DNA of 64,000 nt from Bacteroidota bacterium. GTDB lineage: Bacteria > Bacteroidota > Ignavibacteria > Tepidaquicellales > Tepidaquicellaceae. How positions within the stretch are numbered: position 1 is the first letter of the stretch; the number at the start of each line of letters is the position of its first letter. A program made the translations under genes and the position numbers. Positions 53,590 through 61,589 of this stretch are shown piece after piece. The stretch is taken from positions 46,175 to 110,174 of the forward strand of contig JAFDZR010000003.1 of assembly GCA_018266875.1 (NCBI GenBank), written 5' to 3'. Below the pieces are notes generated by a model, which made no database searches, was not told the origin of the DNA, and saw nothing but the letters and a program-made list of their open reading frames with translations.

Positions 53590-54345
53590 TTACATTGGAA
53601 TTTGGTCGACACTAATCTCATTAGATGTTTCAATTGGCTCCTCTATTTCAGGTTGATATGTAGGGGGATTATCCACTTGAGAAAATTCAGAACTTCGTGC
53701 TTGATTCATCAATGAAATATACATATTGATATCATTCACTCGGCTGACAATCAGTTTTTGATCAGTAATTTTTTCACCTCTTTCAAAAAGTAATTCAAAA
53801 TATTTTACTGCTCCATTAGTAAGTTGTTGCCCTTTGGTTGCAACTGTAAGCCACAAAGCTGGACTGTCATTCACAAATGATGAAAGGTAAGGAAATAGGT
53901 TTTGCAATTTACTACCGGCTAACTTAAATCGATAAGGTTTACCCTCATACATTACATACAACACTTGAATAAATTTAAGATTAGGATTGTTTGCTTTTAG
54001 GTCTTTATAAAATCCCTTCATTACAACCTGTTTATTTTCATTAAACAATTCAACATAACTATCCTGAAATTCTCGGCTATATAAAAATGTCTCGGAGTTA
54101 TAATCAGTCTGAACCATTTTTCTTGTAGTCAGAATATGAAACTCAATTTGCTCGGTTAATTCCTCATAAATAGGTTTTCCTTCCTCATCTTTTTCTCCTG
54201 TTGATTTCAAGAATTTTCCTGCTTGAGCATCAAATTTTAATGTAGGTAAGATTGGCAATCCTTGAGTAAAGCCAATCGCATTATTTAACTTTGCAATAAA
54301 AGCTTCATTACTTTCATTTTGTGAAACGACTAATTCGTTATTCAT
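53590..54345 (-). CDS. Putative phage single-strand DNA-binding-like protein
   Basis: 251 aa. Beta-rich core (VQTDYNSETFLYSREFQDSY ... FIQVLYVMYEGKPYRFKLAG) and an acidic C-terminal tail (PEIEEPIETSNEISVDQIPM). Phage SSB proteins share this layout and the early location. No direct family match was recognised. Confidence 0.45.
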   Translation of the reverse strand: MNNELVVSQNESNEAFIAKLNNAIGFTQGLPILPTLKFDAQAGKFLKSTGEKDEEGKPIYEELTEQIEFHILTTRKMVQTDYNSETFLYSREFQDSYVELFNENKQVVMKGFYKDLKANNPNLKFIQVLYVMYEGKPYRFKLAGSKLQNLFPYLSSFVNDSPALWLTVATKGQQLTNGAVKYFELLFERGEKITDQKLIVSRVNDINMYISLMNQARSSEFSQVDNPPTYQPEIEEPIETSNEISVDQIPM

Positions 54346-54366
54346 AAATTTATAATTAATTAATTA

Positions 54367-54483
54367 TTAGTAAGTTGATAAAAACGCACCGATTAAAATA
54401 AATACAAAGAGCAAAATAATTTTTAAGTCTGCGTATTTATCTGTTTGTATAGCTTTCCAGCTATGTGATGTTTTTGTTTTCAT
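54367..54483 (-). CDS. Tiny single-span membrane protein
   Basis: 38 codons (MKTKTSHSWKAIQTDKYADL, then a membrane helix ending IGAFLSTY). Starts 1 bp after the stop of the previous gene, so it belongs to the early operon. Confidence 0.5.
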   Translation of the reverse strand: MKTKTSHSWKAIQTDKYADLKIILLFVFILIGAFLSTY

Positions 54484-54484
54484 A

Positions 54485-54697
54485 TTAAAATGGTTTATCG
54501 TTTATAATATTTTTAAAAATATAGTCTTTCAGTATATGCGGTCTTACTCTCATTACGTGTAGTAATTCTCTGGCTTCCTGTTTTGTTAGGTTATAAAACT
54601 TTTTTCGGTGTTCCTCCTCGTATGTGAAGTCTATTCCAGTTATTTCGTATGCTTCACTCATCAAGTGTCCTGCATGAAAATAATTAATGTGTTCCAT
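54485..54697 (-). CDS. Small hypothetical protein
   Basis: 70 aa from ATG at 54697 (MEHINYFHAGHLMSEAY). It overlaps the end of the preceding gene by 14 bp and is helical (NLTKQEARELLHVMRVRPHI). Function unknown. Confidence 0.5.
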   Translation of the reverse strand: MEHINYFHAGHLMSEAYEITGIDFTYEEEHRKKFYNLTKQEARELLHVMRVRPHILKDYIFKNIINDKPF

Positions 54698-54932
54698 ATA
54701 GTTTTTTACCACTTATTATTTCAATAAATTTTTCTTTGTTAGAAAAGTTTTTATTTGTTCCCCACTCTTCAACTTTACCGACTATTCCTATACCTTGAGC
54801 AAATTTAGTAGATTCTTCTATGGTAACTCTTGGCTTTCCCTCTGCTTCTCTAATCATCTGTTTTATTACTAACTCACCAATCTCTTTAGGGCTGTTCATC
54901 ATATCAGGGTGAATATCAATAGTTATTTTCAC
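54684..54932 (-). CDS. Small hypothetical protein, GTG start
   Basis: 82 aa. The GTG overlaps the TGA of the ribbon-helix-helix gene (GTGA) behind a GGAGG ribosome site inside that gene. It starts with a beta strand (MKITIDIHPDMMNSPKEIGE). Translationally coupled; function unknown. Confidence 0.6.
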   Translation of the reverse strand: MKITIDIHPDMMNSPKEIGELVIKQMIREAEGKPRVTIEESTKFAQGIGIVGKVEEWGTNKNFSNKEKFIEIISGKKLYGTH

Positions 54933-55090
54933 TTGTTGTCACCTCCGTTCTGGTATTCAGTTTTCAGAGCTTCTATAACCAACAGGTTCATTGATTTATA
55001 AGTCTTTGCTGACTTCATCCGTATAATCCTATATAGATATTCAGGAAGTCTGATTGTTAGCACTTTGTCTCTTGGTATTTTCAGTTTCAT
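54929..55090 (-). CDS. Ribbon-helix-helix DNA-binding protein
   Basis: 53 codons. Beta strand KVLTIRLPEYLYRII followed by two helices (KTYKSMNLLVIEALK) is the Arc/MetJ/CopG pattern. It is the first gene of the early operon, behind a consensus promoter overlapped by a palindrome, so it is a probable autorepressor. Confidence 0.75.
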   Translation of the reverse strand: MKLKIPRDKVLTIRLPEYLYRIIRMKSAKTYKSMNLLVIEALKTEYQNGGDNK

Positions 55091-55107
55091 AAAGTTGTAT
55101 TGTTATG

Positions 55108-55140
55108 CTGTCATTATAGCAAACTGACAGGATATGTCAA
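55108..55140 (-). promoter_or_regulatory. Consensus promoter with overlapping operator for the RHH gene
   Basis: Minus strand: TTGACA, 16-bp spacer, TATAAT, both hexamers perfect. CTGTCA (55108-55113) and TGACAG (55125-55130) form an inverted repeat that covers the -10 box and lies inside the promoter. Binding there would block RNA polymerase. Confidence 0.82.
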
Positions 55141-55195
55141 GCCTCTTATAGACCAATAAATATAGGGTGTTTATGAGTTATCCACACAATTAAAA

Positions 55196-55221
55196 AAGCT
55201 ACCAAAATAAATTGGTAGCTT
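55196..55221 (-). terminator. Terminator after the ardC-radC transcript
   Basis: AAGCTACC (55196-55203) and GGTAGCTT (55214-55221), followed by T-rich sequence on the minus strand. It separates the ardC unit from the RHH unit. Confidence 0.8.
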
Positions 55222-55271
55222 GCTCAGGCGAGCTTTGAGGTGTCTTTGTTCTTCTTGTTTTAGGAGGGCTC

Positions 55272-55472
55272 TTAGGCACTTCCTTTTTTCTTAACTGCGA
55301 CATAACATTCGCATTTTTCACAGTAGGTATATTCTTGACCGAAATCAATATCTACCTCTGCTAAGCAGTTAGAGCAAACATAGTCAGACTTTATAAACAG
55401 ACTGTCTAAAAATTCCTCATCCTCTTTTGAGAGGGTTGGTTCCCTTGAAATGAGGCTCATTTTCTTTTTCAT
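55272..55472 (-). CDS. Small zinc-ribbon protein
   Basis: 66 aa, four cysteines (CSNCLAEV, CEKCECYV) in the C-terminal half. GGAGGTTACAATG gives a strong ribosome site. Last gene of the ardC-radC unit; function unknown. Confidence 0.6.
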   Translation of the reverse strand: MKKKMSLISREPTLSKEDEEFLDSLFIKSDYVCSNCLAEVDIDFGQEYTYCEKCECYVAVKKKGSA

Positions 55473-55482
55473 TGTAACCTCC

Positions 55483-55887
55483 TTAGATTAAGTATTTTTC
55501 TTTAAATGAAAGGTATTGCGTTTTAGTGATGATGAGGTGGTCTAATACTTCTATACCCATAATCTTACCAGCGTCTACAAGACGGCGAGTTATTTTAAGG
55601 TCGTCCTCGCTTGGTTCTGTTTCTCCGCTGGGGTGGTTGTGAGCAAGAATAATATGAGCAGCATGTCTTTTAATGGCTTGTCCAAATGCTTCTCTTGGAT
55701 GAACAAGTGAAGCGGTGAGTGTTCCGATACTTACTACATCAACGGCGATAAGATTATTTCTGGTGTTCAAAGAACAAACCATAAAATGCTCCTTGTAAAA
55801 ATCCGTTATCTTTTTTTTGATAAGCGGATATAAAAGGTCTGGAGAAGTGATTGCAGGTGGGTCGCTTTTAAGTGTTAAGGCTTTCAT
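55483..55887 (-). CDS. RadC/JAB-domain protein
   Basis: 134 aa with the JAMM metal motif HNHPSG (83-88) and Asp95/96 (EPSEDD). It consists of the C-terminal JAB part of RadC without the N-terminal helix-hairpin-helix. Such short forms are typical of plasmids and conjugative elements. Overlaps ardC by 20 bp. Confidence 0.85.
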   Translation of the reverse strand: MKALTLKSDPPAITSPDLLYPLIKKKITDFYKEHFMVCSLNTRNNLIAVDVVSIGTLTASLVHPREAFGQAIKRHAAHIILAHNHPSGETEPSEDDLKITRRLVDAGKIMGIEVLDHLIITKTQYLSFKEKYLI

Positions 55888-56650
55888 TGCTCCCTCCTTT
55901 CAAAATAAGGTTGAGAGCTTTGTCTACTCGGCTTAACACTTTAAGGCAAGCAGAATAGACAGTTAAGTTTACTTCTTTGGCGTAGGCTTCAATGTATCGG
56001 TAGGAATTGCCGGTAGTGTTCTGTGGATCTTTGCCTACCATTCTACATAAGGCTTGTGCTCCGAGTTCAGCAACAATCTCTTGAATGGGATCTTGTCCGC
56101 CTTTGAGCTTTCCAATCGCTTTCTCATCAGCAACGTGAGTGAGTTCGTGCAGAAAAGTTTTTTCCTGTGGTGTAGCTAAGGCGATAATCTTTGAGCTTGG
56201 CTTATAGTAGCCATAGCAATGTGTATTACCGCCAATAGCTTCCACTGTTATTCCCCACTCTTTTGCCCGATCAAGTAAAGGTAAGTCCGGTAATTGCAGA
56301 AGCTGATAGTCCAAAGGCTCACCTTCGGTGTCTTCTACTTTAAAGACGTTGCCGGTTGTAAAGTAGGCAAGCCCTTTTTCTTCTTCTCCCTCTTGTTTTT
56401 TAAAACAAGGGACCAAGATCTGAAAAGACTTAGCTCCTTTCTTGACATGCCGCTTTGCTTCTTTCCATTGTCTGAAGCCTCTCGCATCTTTAGTGTGATG
56501 AAGTAGCACAAGTAATAGGTTCATTAAAGACCAGCTATTACAAGGAACATTGACGGACGGATATTTAACGATAGCGATTGATTCGGGTATATCGTTATTT
56601 TTAAACTCTTCGATCAAAGAGTCTAATACTTTTTTGACGTTCGGAAACAT
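55868..56650 (-). CDS. ardC: ArdC-like anti-restriction protein
   Basis: 260 aa. An N-terminal single-strand-DNA-binding part (NVPCNSWSLMNLLLVLLHHT; GFRQWKEAKRHVKKGAKSF) is followed by a metallopeptidase-like domain with HELTH (168-172) and a later EIVAELGA. ArdC proteins of conjugative plasmids shield entering DNA from host restriction. Message begins with the hairpin at 56653-56681; an extended -10 precedes it. Confidence 0.82.
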   Translation of the reverse strand: MFPNVKKVLDSLIEEFKNNDIPESIAIVKYPSVNVPCNSWSLMNLLLVLLHHTKDARGFRQWKEAKRHVKKGAKSFQILVPCFKKQEGEEEKGLAYFTTGNVFKVEDTEGEPLDYQLLQLPDLPLLDRAKEWGITVEAIGGNTHCYGYYKPSSKIIALATPQEKTFLHELTHVADEKAIGKLKGGQDPIQEIVAELGAQALCRMVGKDPQNTTGNSYRYIEAYAKEVNLTVYSACLKVLSRVDKALNLILKGGSNESLNT

Positions 56651-56652
56651 TA

Positions 56653-56686
56653 TAACCTCCTTTTTAAAGTTCTAGAGGTTAGTATA
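56653..56686 (-). promoter_or_regulatory. Extended -10 promoter and leader hairpin over the ardC ribosome site
   Basis: TAACCTC (56653-56659) and GAGGTTA (56675-56681) pair perfectly and include the GGAGG ribosome site. Minus-strand loop TAGAACTTTAAAAAG matches the Toprim-gene leader except for one A. TGCTATACT forms the extended -10 directly before the stem. Confidence 0.75.
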
Positions 56687-56718
56687 GCATACAGTTTTTG
56701 GAATTAGTATTTTTATAA

Positions 56719-57348
56719 ATGCATAATATTCTTATTGATAGTGTTAAAGCTTTAGATAGTAATCACTTAATCCTTGCAGTTGATTCTATTAAAAATCATT
56801 TGGTTACAGACTCTTCATCAGTCAATAATACTTTTTTATGGTGGTCTTGGGATAATTGGAAATTTTTCAATACATTTGCACCTTGGCTTTCGGCAATAGG
56901 AACATTAACAGTCGCATATTTGACCTATAGATACATAATTCGAACAGAAAAAATTATAATACTGAGTATTGAAACAGATGTTTCATTGCTTCAGTTTGTT
57001 GGAATAAATTATATTCCACAAAAAATATCAATTACCGTTACAAATAAAAATATGAGGAAAGCCACAATCCAACATTTTGGATTTTATATAAACGGATTGA
57101 CTTATCAGCTAATTCCAAGAGCAGACGGAGTTTCAAGTATCTGTCCAATAACTCTTCAAGATGGAGAAAGTGCTATTTATGTAATGGATAATTTGGATTT
57201 TATAGAGGCAATTAATAAAATTAATAATGGGCAAGTTGAGACTTTAAAAGTATATGTAAAAACATCGACAGGAAAAATTTTCACAAATAAAATTAGTAAC
57301 GGTGTAATAAATGTTTTGAAAAGTGAAATTGCAAAAGTTAAAGGTTAA
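56719..57348 (+). CDS. Membrane-anchored protein of unknown function
   Basis: 209 aa. One membrane helix (about 57-75, WLSAIGTLTVAYLTYRYII), then a beta-rich cytosolic domain (ISITVTNKNMRKATIQHFGF). Small proteins of this kind occur next to defence genes, but nothing was recognised. Its end overlaps the convergent gene by 11 bp. Confidence 0.5.
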   Translation: MHNILIDSVKALDSNHLILAVDSIKNHLVTDSSSVNNTFLWWSWDNWKFFNTFAPWLSAIGTLTVAYLTYRYIIRTEKIIILSIETDVSLLQFVGINYIPQKISITVTNKNMRKATIQHFGFYINGLTYQLIPRADGVSSICPITLQDGESAIYVMDNLDFIEAINKINNGQVETLKVYVKTSTGKIFTNKISNGVINVLKSEIAKVKG

Positions 57349-58201
57349 TTAATTGTACTTTTTTTCCTTCTGGTGTATACCAGACTGCTTCGTTAAGGCG
57401 GTAGAAGTCGTGAAATGGTATAAACCTATATCTAGGCTCAGGATATTCTTTTGCATAAGTCAATAACTGATTAAGTCTATTTTCAACTGCTTCAATTTCT
57501 TTTTTTACTTCGGGTTCATCATATTCTATCGGTCTCCAATAGGCATTGTATTGTTGGTAAGTAAAAAAGATCAAGAACTTGGTAAAGTGAGACAAGCCAC
57601 ATTCTTTTAAATTAAGACATTCTATCTTTTCAAGTTTATTCATCTTAATATCCATTGGTCGCTTTGTCCGTTCAAACTCAATTATAAAGTCATATTCTTT
57701 CTTATTGTCTTTACTTATTAACTTTACCCACGCATCAGGACGATATGTCCAACCAACTTTCTTTTCATCAACATCAGGATTTTTCTCACAATATTTTTTA
57801 TAATCAAAATTAAATATTGGTTCAATCTTTATAACTACTTCATAGTCGGGATATAGGAATATAAAACCTATTAGAATATCTCTTACTCCACTTTGGTGCA
57901 TAGCCAGCGATGAAGCCAAACTAAAAATTGGGTTCCGATCAAAGGTGTCCCACTTATCATGCTTCATCCTATTAACTTCGTAAAACTGGTTATATCTATA
58001 CATCCTTCCAAAGAACGGATATAAACCTATTTTTTGTATTCTCTTTTGCTTTTTTAGTTTATTAAATACCTTAGTTGTCCAAAGCAATCCATTAGTAAGA
58101 TTCGTTGCTTTCGTATTAAGGAAAGGTTGAAAATTATATATTGTCGCATACCATACCATGCGTATTGCTTCAAGCACTTTATCCTCTATTGGTAACTTCA
58201 T
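57338..58201 (-). CDS. Replication-relaxation family-like protein
   Basis: 287 aa. N-terminal winged-helix region (LLWTTKVFNKLKKQKRIQKI), then a nuclease-like core (RPDAWVKLISKDNKKEYDFI then IEFERTKRP, a D-x(n)-ExE pattern). The layout matches plasmid replication-relaxation proteins. Its 5' end faces the nested palindrome at 58218-58334, an obvious candidate target. Confidence 0.6.
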   Translation of the reverse strand: MKLPIEDKVLEAIRMVWYATIYNFQPFLNTKATNLTNGLLWTTKVFNKLKKQKRIQKIGLYPFFGRMYRYNQFYEVNRMKHDKWDTFDRNPIFSLASSLAMHQSGVRDILIGFIFLYPDYEVVIKIEPIFNFDYKKYCEKNPDVDEKKVGWTYRPDAWVKLISKDNKKEYDFIIEFERTKRPMDIKMNKLEKIECLNLKECGLSHFTKFLIFFTYQQYNAYWRPIEYDEPEVKKEIEAVENRLNQLLTYAKEYPEPRYRFIPFHDFYRLNEAVWYTPEGKKVQLINL

Positions 58202-58217
58202 ATTATTTATTTTATTA

Positions 58218-58334
58218 GTGGCTTTCGTCCAACGGACAGCAACACGGATTGATATTGTGCTTGTTTATTATGCCAATTCAAGACGGGTTGCTGTCCGTTT
58301 TGATGACGAAGGATTCAAACGGACGTAAAGCCAC
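58218..58334. repeat. Nested inverted repeats, candidate replication or transfer origin
   Basis: Inner arms AACGGACAGCAAC (58231-58243) and GTTGCTGTCCGTT (58287-58299) are perfect. Outer arms GTGGCTTTCGTCC (58218-58230) and GGACGTAAAGCCAC (58321-58334) match with one extra base. The unit AACGGAC recurs three times in the region. It starts 17 bp upstream of the replication-relaxation-like gene. The rest of the 280-bp gap has no other gene. Confidence 0.7.
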
Positions 58335-58480
58335 ACTATACTAAAATTTCGCTGACTATAGCTGAAATTTCTATTGCCTATTATTTATTAAAGGTATTGC
58401 GGAAGTAAAACTGGGGATAACACTATTTTTATACTATCATATACCGTTGAGAATAGCAAATGAATCTATTAATTTTGTCC

Positions 58481-58657
58481 ATGACCAAAGAAGAAATATT
58501 TAATCAACTCATTATTGATAATCTCCCTGAGGATAAGCTGACAGAGTTTGAAATACTGTTAGAGGTAGGTAATAAAGAAAAGACTCAAGAGTTTATTAAA
58601 ACTATTCTCCCTGATATTGAGGATATCTTAGAAAAGAATTTAAATAAGTTTTTATAA
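58481..58657 (+). CDS. Small acidic protein near the right end
   Basis: 58 aa from the ATG at 58481 (MTKEEIFNQLIIDNLPEDKL); the upstream ATG adds seven hydrophobic residues. Acidic and helical. Not recognised. Confidence 0.45.
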   Translation: MTKEEIFNQLIIDNLPEDKLTEFEILLEVGNKEKTQEFIKTILPDIEDILEKNLNKFL

Positions 58658-58790
58658 ATTTCGTTACGGCTCGGCTACGTTTGTAGTAGAAAATACTGTT
58701 ATTGATAGACTTTATTCTTACGGAGAGAATAGATATTTTGCCTAAAACGGAATAGTTTTTAAAGGAATCGTTTTTTGAAAGGTTGCCTCC

Positions 58791-58890
58791 CCTGACTGTC
58801 ACTCAGGAGGTCGCGAGTTCGAGTCTCGTCGATTCCGCATAATAAAATAAGGAGCTTAGCTTAATTGCTAATGCTCCTTTTATTTTTTTG
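58791..58890 (+). repeat. attR: duplicated tRNA-Asp 3' end and terminator
   Basis: 58791-58839 equals the last 49 bp of the tRNA-Asp att core. AATAAAATAAGGAGCTTAGC and a hairpin terminator follow, as at 19954-20000. Sequence left of 58791 is unrelated to the tRNA 5' half. It is the right end of the first element and the left end of the next one. Confidence 0.93.
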
Positions 58891-58929
58891 CATACGATTT
58901 GGATACGATTTAAAAAAAATTAAACCTTT

Positions 58930-59850
58930 ATGGGGAAAAATAAATTTCTATATAATGTTTTGTATTCACTTATTGTGTTCTTCATTATTGTTGGAATTTG
59001 TTCTTTGTTTTATGGAATTTTAGTTTACTTTTGTAATACATTTGCAATGAATGAGTTGGATGCGATAGGTCAGTTAGGTAGTTATTCAGCTTTACCTTTA
59101 ATCTTTTTTACAATTGCAGGTACCGCGGTTGTATTTCTAGCTTTCTTGAAACAACAAGAAGAAATAGAAAACCAATCTTCTGAGTTTAAAAGATTGGCGA
59201 AACATCAAGAAATTCAGGACTTTGAAAATAATTTTTATCAGTTATTAAATACATATTTTCATACTTTGGACTCAATTTCATACAGAAGCTCAATAAATAA
59301 GAAATCAAAGGATAAAGAAGAAGAATATTTTTTCGAACACAAATCACGTGAAGCTTTGAGATACTTGTTTGAATATGAATTCAAACCCAAAGTTATTGAT
59401 AAATTAATTGTCCCTTACTGTGATAATCCAAGAGAAAGCTTTAACTTATATTATGAGAATTTTTTAGTTAGCGGACTTGATCGATTGGGACACTACTTTA
59501 GAGTTGTATTTCATATACTAAAAGTTATTAATCAAAATAGACTCTTATTTCCTGATGAAGGAAAGTTTTATTCGAACATTTTAAGAGCTCAACTTTCTTC
59601 TCACGAGATAATTTTTTTATTTTTTAATGGTATATCTGAACGTGCATATTTTGGTAAGACTGATAAAATTACTTTTGAGTTTTTGATTAATAAATATGCT
59701 TTCTTAGAACACTTATCAATTTCTAAATATATCTCCGACGATGAAAATGATACAAAGTGTGAAGTTCGTAAATTGTTAGGGTATTATGATAGGAATGCAT
59801 ATGGTGATAGAGCAGATGAAATACTATTGGACTTGAGCCTGAATTCATAA
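58930..59850 (+). CDS. Putative phage abortive infection protein (AbiC-like)
   Basis: 306 aa. Two N-terminal membrane helices (about 10-35 and 48-70) are followed by a helical domain. Family hallmarks are FENNFYQLLNTYFHTLDSIS, LDRLGHYFRVVFHILKVINQ and SNILRAQLSSHEIIFLFFNG, as in putative AbiC proteins. It occupies the att-integrase interval of the second element, a usual place for defence cargo. It would halt infection by other phages. Confidence 0.8.
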   Translation: MGKNKFLYNVLYSLIVFFIIVGICSLFYGILVYFCNTFAMNELDAIGQLGSYSALPLIFFTIAGTAVVFLAFLKQQEEIENQSSEFKRLAKHQEIQDFENNFYQLLNTYFHTLDSISYRSSINKKSKDKEEEYFFEHKSREALRYLFEYEFKPKVIDKLIVPYCDNPRESFNLYYENFLVSGLDRLGHYFRVVFHILKVINQNRLLFPDEGKFYSNILRAQLSSHEIIFLFFNGISERAYFGKTDKITFEFLINKYAFLEHLSISKYISDDENDTKCEVRKLLGYYDRNAYGDRADEILLDLSLNS

Positions 59851-59856
59851 AACAAA

Positions 59857-59884
59857 AAAGGCAACAATCTTAAATGTTGCCTTT
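59857..59884. terminator. Bidirectional terminator between AbiC-like gene and integrase 2
   Basis: AAAGGCAACA (59857-59866) and TGTTGCCTTT (59875-59884), perfect stem, with an A-run before and T-run after on the minus strand. Confidence 0.85.
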
Positions 59885-59888
59885 ACAT

Positions 59889-60851
59889 TTACCCAATAAG
59901 CTGTAAATATTGTTGCGTTGTTTTTAGATTTGAATGACCTAACAGCATCATCAATTCTAATAATGTCTTTCCCTCCTTATGCCAAAGACTTGCTCTCCTG
60001 TGTCGACAATTATGCCAATTCCAGGGGATCTGTTTCAAAGTCTTAACTTTTTTCTCTAAGAATTTCGGAGTATCACTCCATCTGGAAAATACTCGTTGTC
60101 CAGGTTTTAAACCTGAAATATCTAAACCTATTGGTCGCGGAACGCGTCTCGGAACTTTGTTTGAGTTTGCACTCTTTCGGGTATAAAGTATAACGAATTT
60201 GTCTAGGACATCATCAACTAAGAGGTTAAGACCTTCTCCGATTCTGCAACCGGTGGATAATGCAAAATCTAATAACTGTCTTTGTTCTGCATCACATAGT
60301 TTACGAACCGCGTCTATATCCTCATCGGATGGAATATACTTTATTTTCTTTTTGACTGAAAATAATTTTATTTTAGAACAAGGGTTACTAATTCCTATGT
60401 CATGCTTATCAATAATGAAATTAAAAAGAGCTTTGTAAGTTGCAAGCATGGAATTTACGACATAGTTATCTCCGGAATTTGTTTGTTGCCTTTGCGAGAC
60501 GGATAACAAAATATCAAGAATATCTCCTTTCATAATTTCCGAGATTGAAACATCTCCAAGATTATCTAAAAGAATTTTGTAGTATCGTTTGTTATCCTTA
60601 TAGTAACTTTCGGATCGCTTCACTTGAACATAATCGAGCCTCTCATTGATGGCTTGTCGCAAACTGATTGTTTGACTGAATAAGTTTGGATTTCTTAATC
60701 GCTGTTCGGCTTCTTCCAGTTTTAGGCTTTCAGCTTTCTTTGCTTCAAACTTTGAAAGAAAAATTGCAGGTGATGTGAAGGTTGTTCCTTTATAGTCAAA
60801 CTTGTAGTAATACCTAATTCCCGTTTTAACTTTTCTACTATATTGTGGCAT
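59889..60851 (-). CDS. int: Tyrosine integrase of the second element
   Basis: 320 aa paralogue of the protein at 20016-20981, with the same AP2-like start (SRKVKTGIRYYYKF), Arg (TGCRIGEG), His-x2-Arg (WHNCRHR), His (LLGHSN) and Tyr (QQYLQL). It lies about 1 kb from the shared att sequence because the AbiC-like gene is in between. It probably recognises the same tRNA-Asp site. Confidence 0.94.
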   Translation of the reverse strand: MPQYSRKVKTGIRYYYKFDYKGTTFTSPAIFLSKFEAKKAESLKLEEAEQRLRNPNLFSQTISLRQAINERLDYVQVKRSESYYKDNKRYYKILLDNLGDVSISEIMKGDILDILLSVSQRQQTNSGDNYVVNSMLATYKALFNFIIDKHDIGISNPCSKIKLFSVKKKIKYIPSDEDIDAVRKLCDAEQRQLLDFALSTGCRIGEGLNLLVDDVLDKFVILYTRKSANSNKVPRRVPRPIGLDISGLKPGQRVFSRWSDTPKFLEKKVKTLKQIPWNWHNCRHRRASLWHKEGKTLLELMMLLGHSNLKTTQQYLQLIG

Positions 60852-60904
60852 GATGAACCCCTTTTTGTTTTGATTTAAATTTTTGAAAGAACTAATTTTT
60901 ATTT

Positions 60905-60970
60905 GTGGAAAAAATGAAGTGTCAATTTTTAAGGCGGTAAGGTGTTTGTGACAATGTAAAATTAAAGGTG
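60905..60970. promoter_or_regulatory. Conserved noncoding segment between integrase and excisionase, copy 2
   Basis: Matches 21027-21092 at 65 of 66 positions. The only change is GGTGGTAAG to GGCGGTAAG. The sequence on both sides soon diverges. Confidence 0.75.
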
Positions 60971-60992
60971 ATGTTGGGTAAAAAGGATATTT

Positions 60993-61217
60993 ATGTCCAA
61001 GTACCTAACAGTCAAAGAAGTTGTGTTACTTCTTAACGAAAAACGTTCAGAAAAATGGGTGTATCAGCATAAGCGAGAAATACCCGGATTCTTTGAACTT
61101 GCCGGAAGTTACTTCTTTGACGCCGAAATCTTACAAGAGTCTCTTAAACAACGTGCTCTTAAAAAGACAGCTTCTAAAAGACCAATAGGCTATGACGACA
61201 ACCGTCATAACCTATAG
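60993..61217 (+). CDS. Excisionase-like protein of the second element
   Basis: 74 aa. The N-terminal half (LTVKEVVLLLNEKRSEKWVY) is strongly diverged from the first copy; the C-terminal ALKKTASKRPIGYDDNRHNL is nearly unchanged. The pattern suggests that the tail binds a conserved partner or DNA. Confidence 0.72.
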   Translation: MSKYLTVKEVVLLLNEKRSEKWVYQHKREIPGFFELAGSYFFDAEILQESLKQRALKKTASKRPIGYDDNRHNL

Positions 61218-61230
61218 TCAGTGATTCATA

Positions 61231-61272
61231 AACGCCTGTATCGTGTATCTTACCACGATGGGGCGTTTTTTT
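61231..61272 (+). terminator. Terminator after excisionase 2
   Basis: Outer stem AACGCC/GGCGTT plus inner ATCGTG (61240-61245)/CACGAT (61254-61259), then seven T. Confidence 0.8.
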
Positions 61273-61462
61273 ATGGATGCCTCCAGCCATTTCTTCTAGC
61301 TCTTCGTTGAGCAGCATCATAGCTTCTTTGATTTCTTGTACGGGCTTGACGGCATTTCCTGGTCCAGTCCGGATTGTGGTCTTTCGGCTGTTTTACGGGT
61401 CCGAATATGGCATCAAAGAATTCGTCACCCCAGCTCTTTCTGTATCTATTTCTGCGTCCCAT
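61271..61462 (-). CDS. Small basic protein of the second integration module
   Basis: 63 aa (MGRRNRYRKSWGDEFFDAIF start; Arg-rich tail QRRARRNGWRHP) with AAGGAG ribosome site. It corresponds to 21389-21589 in start motif and position. Confidence 0.55.
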   Translation of the reverse strand: MGRRNRYRKSWGDEFFDAIFGPVKQPKDHNPDWTRKCRQARTRNQRSYDAAQRRARRNGWRHP

Positions 61463-61589
61463 TATTTTCTCCTTTTTTAATTTATGGACGCTACAAAATT
61501 ACTTATTCAATTATAAAAGGGCATTGGCGTTGATTGGAAGTGTTTGCCTTATTTTCTCTTATGTATACTCTATGGGAAAATAAAGAAAA

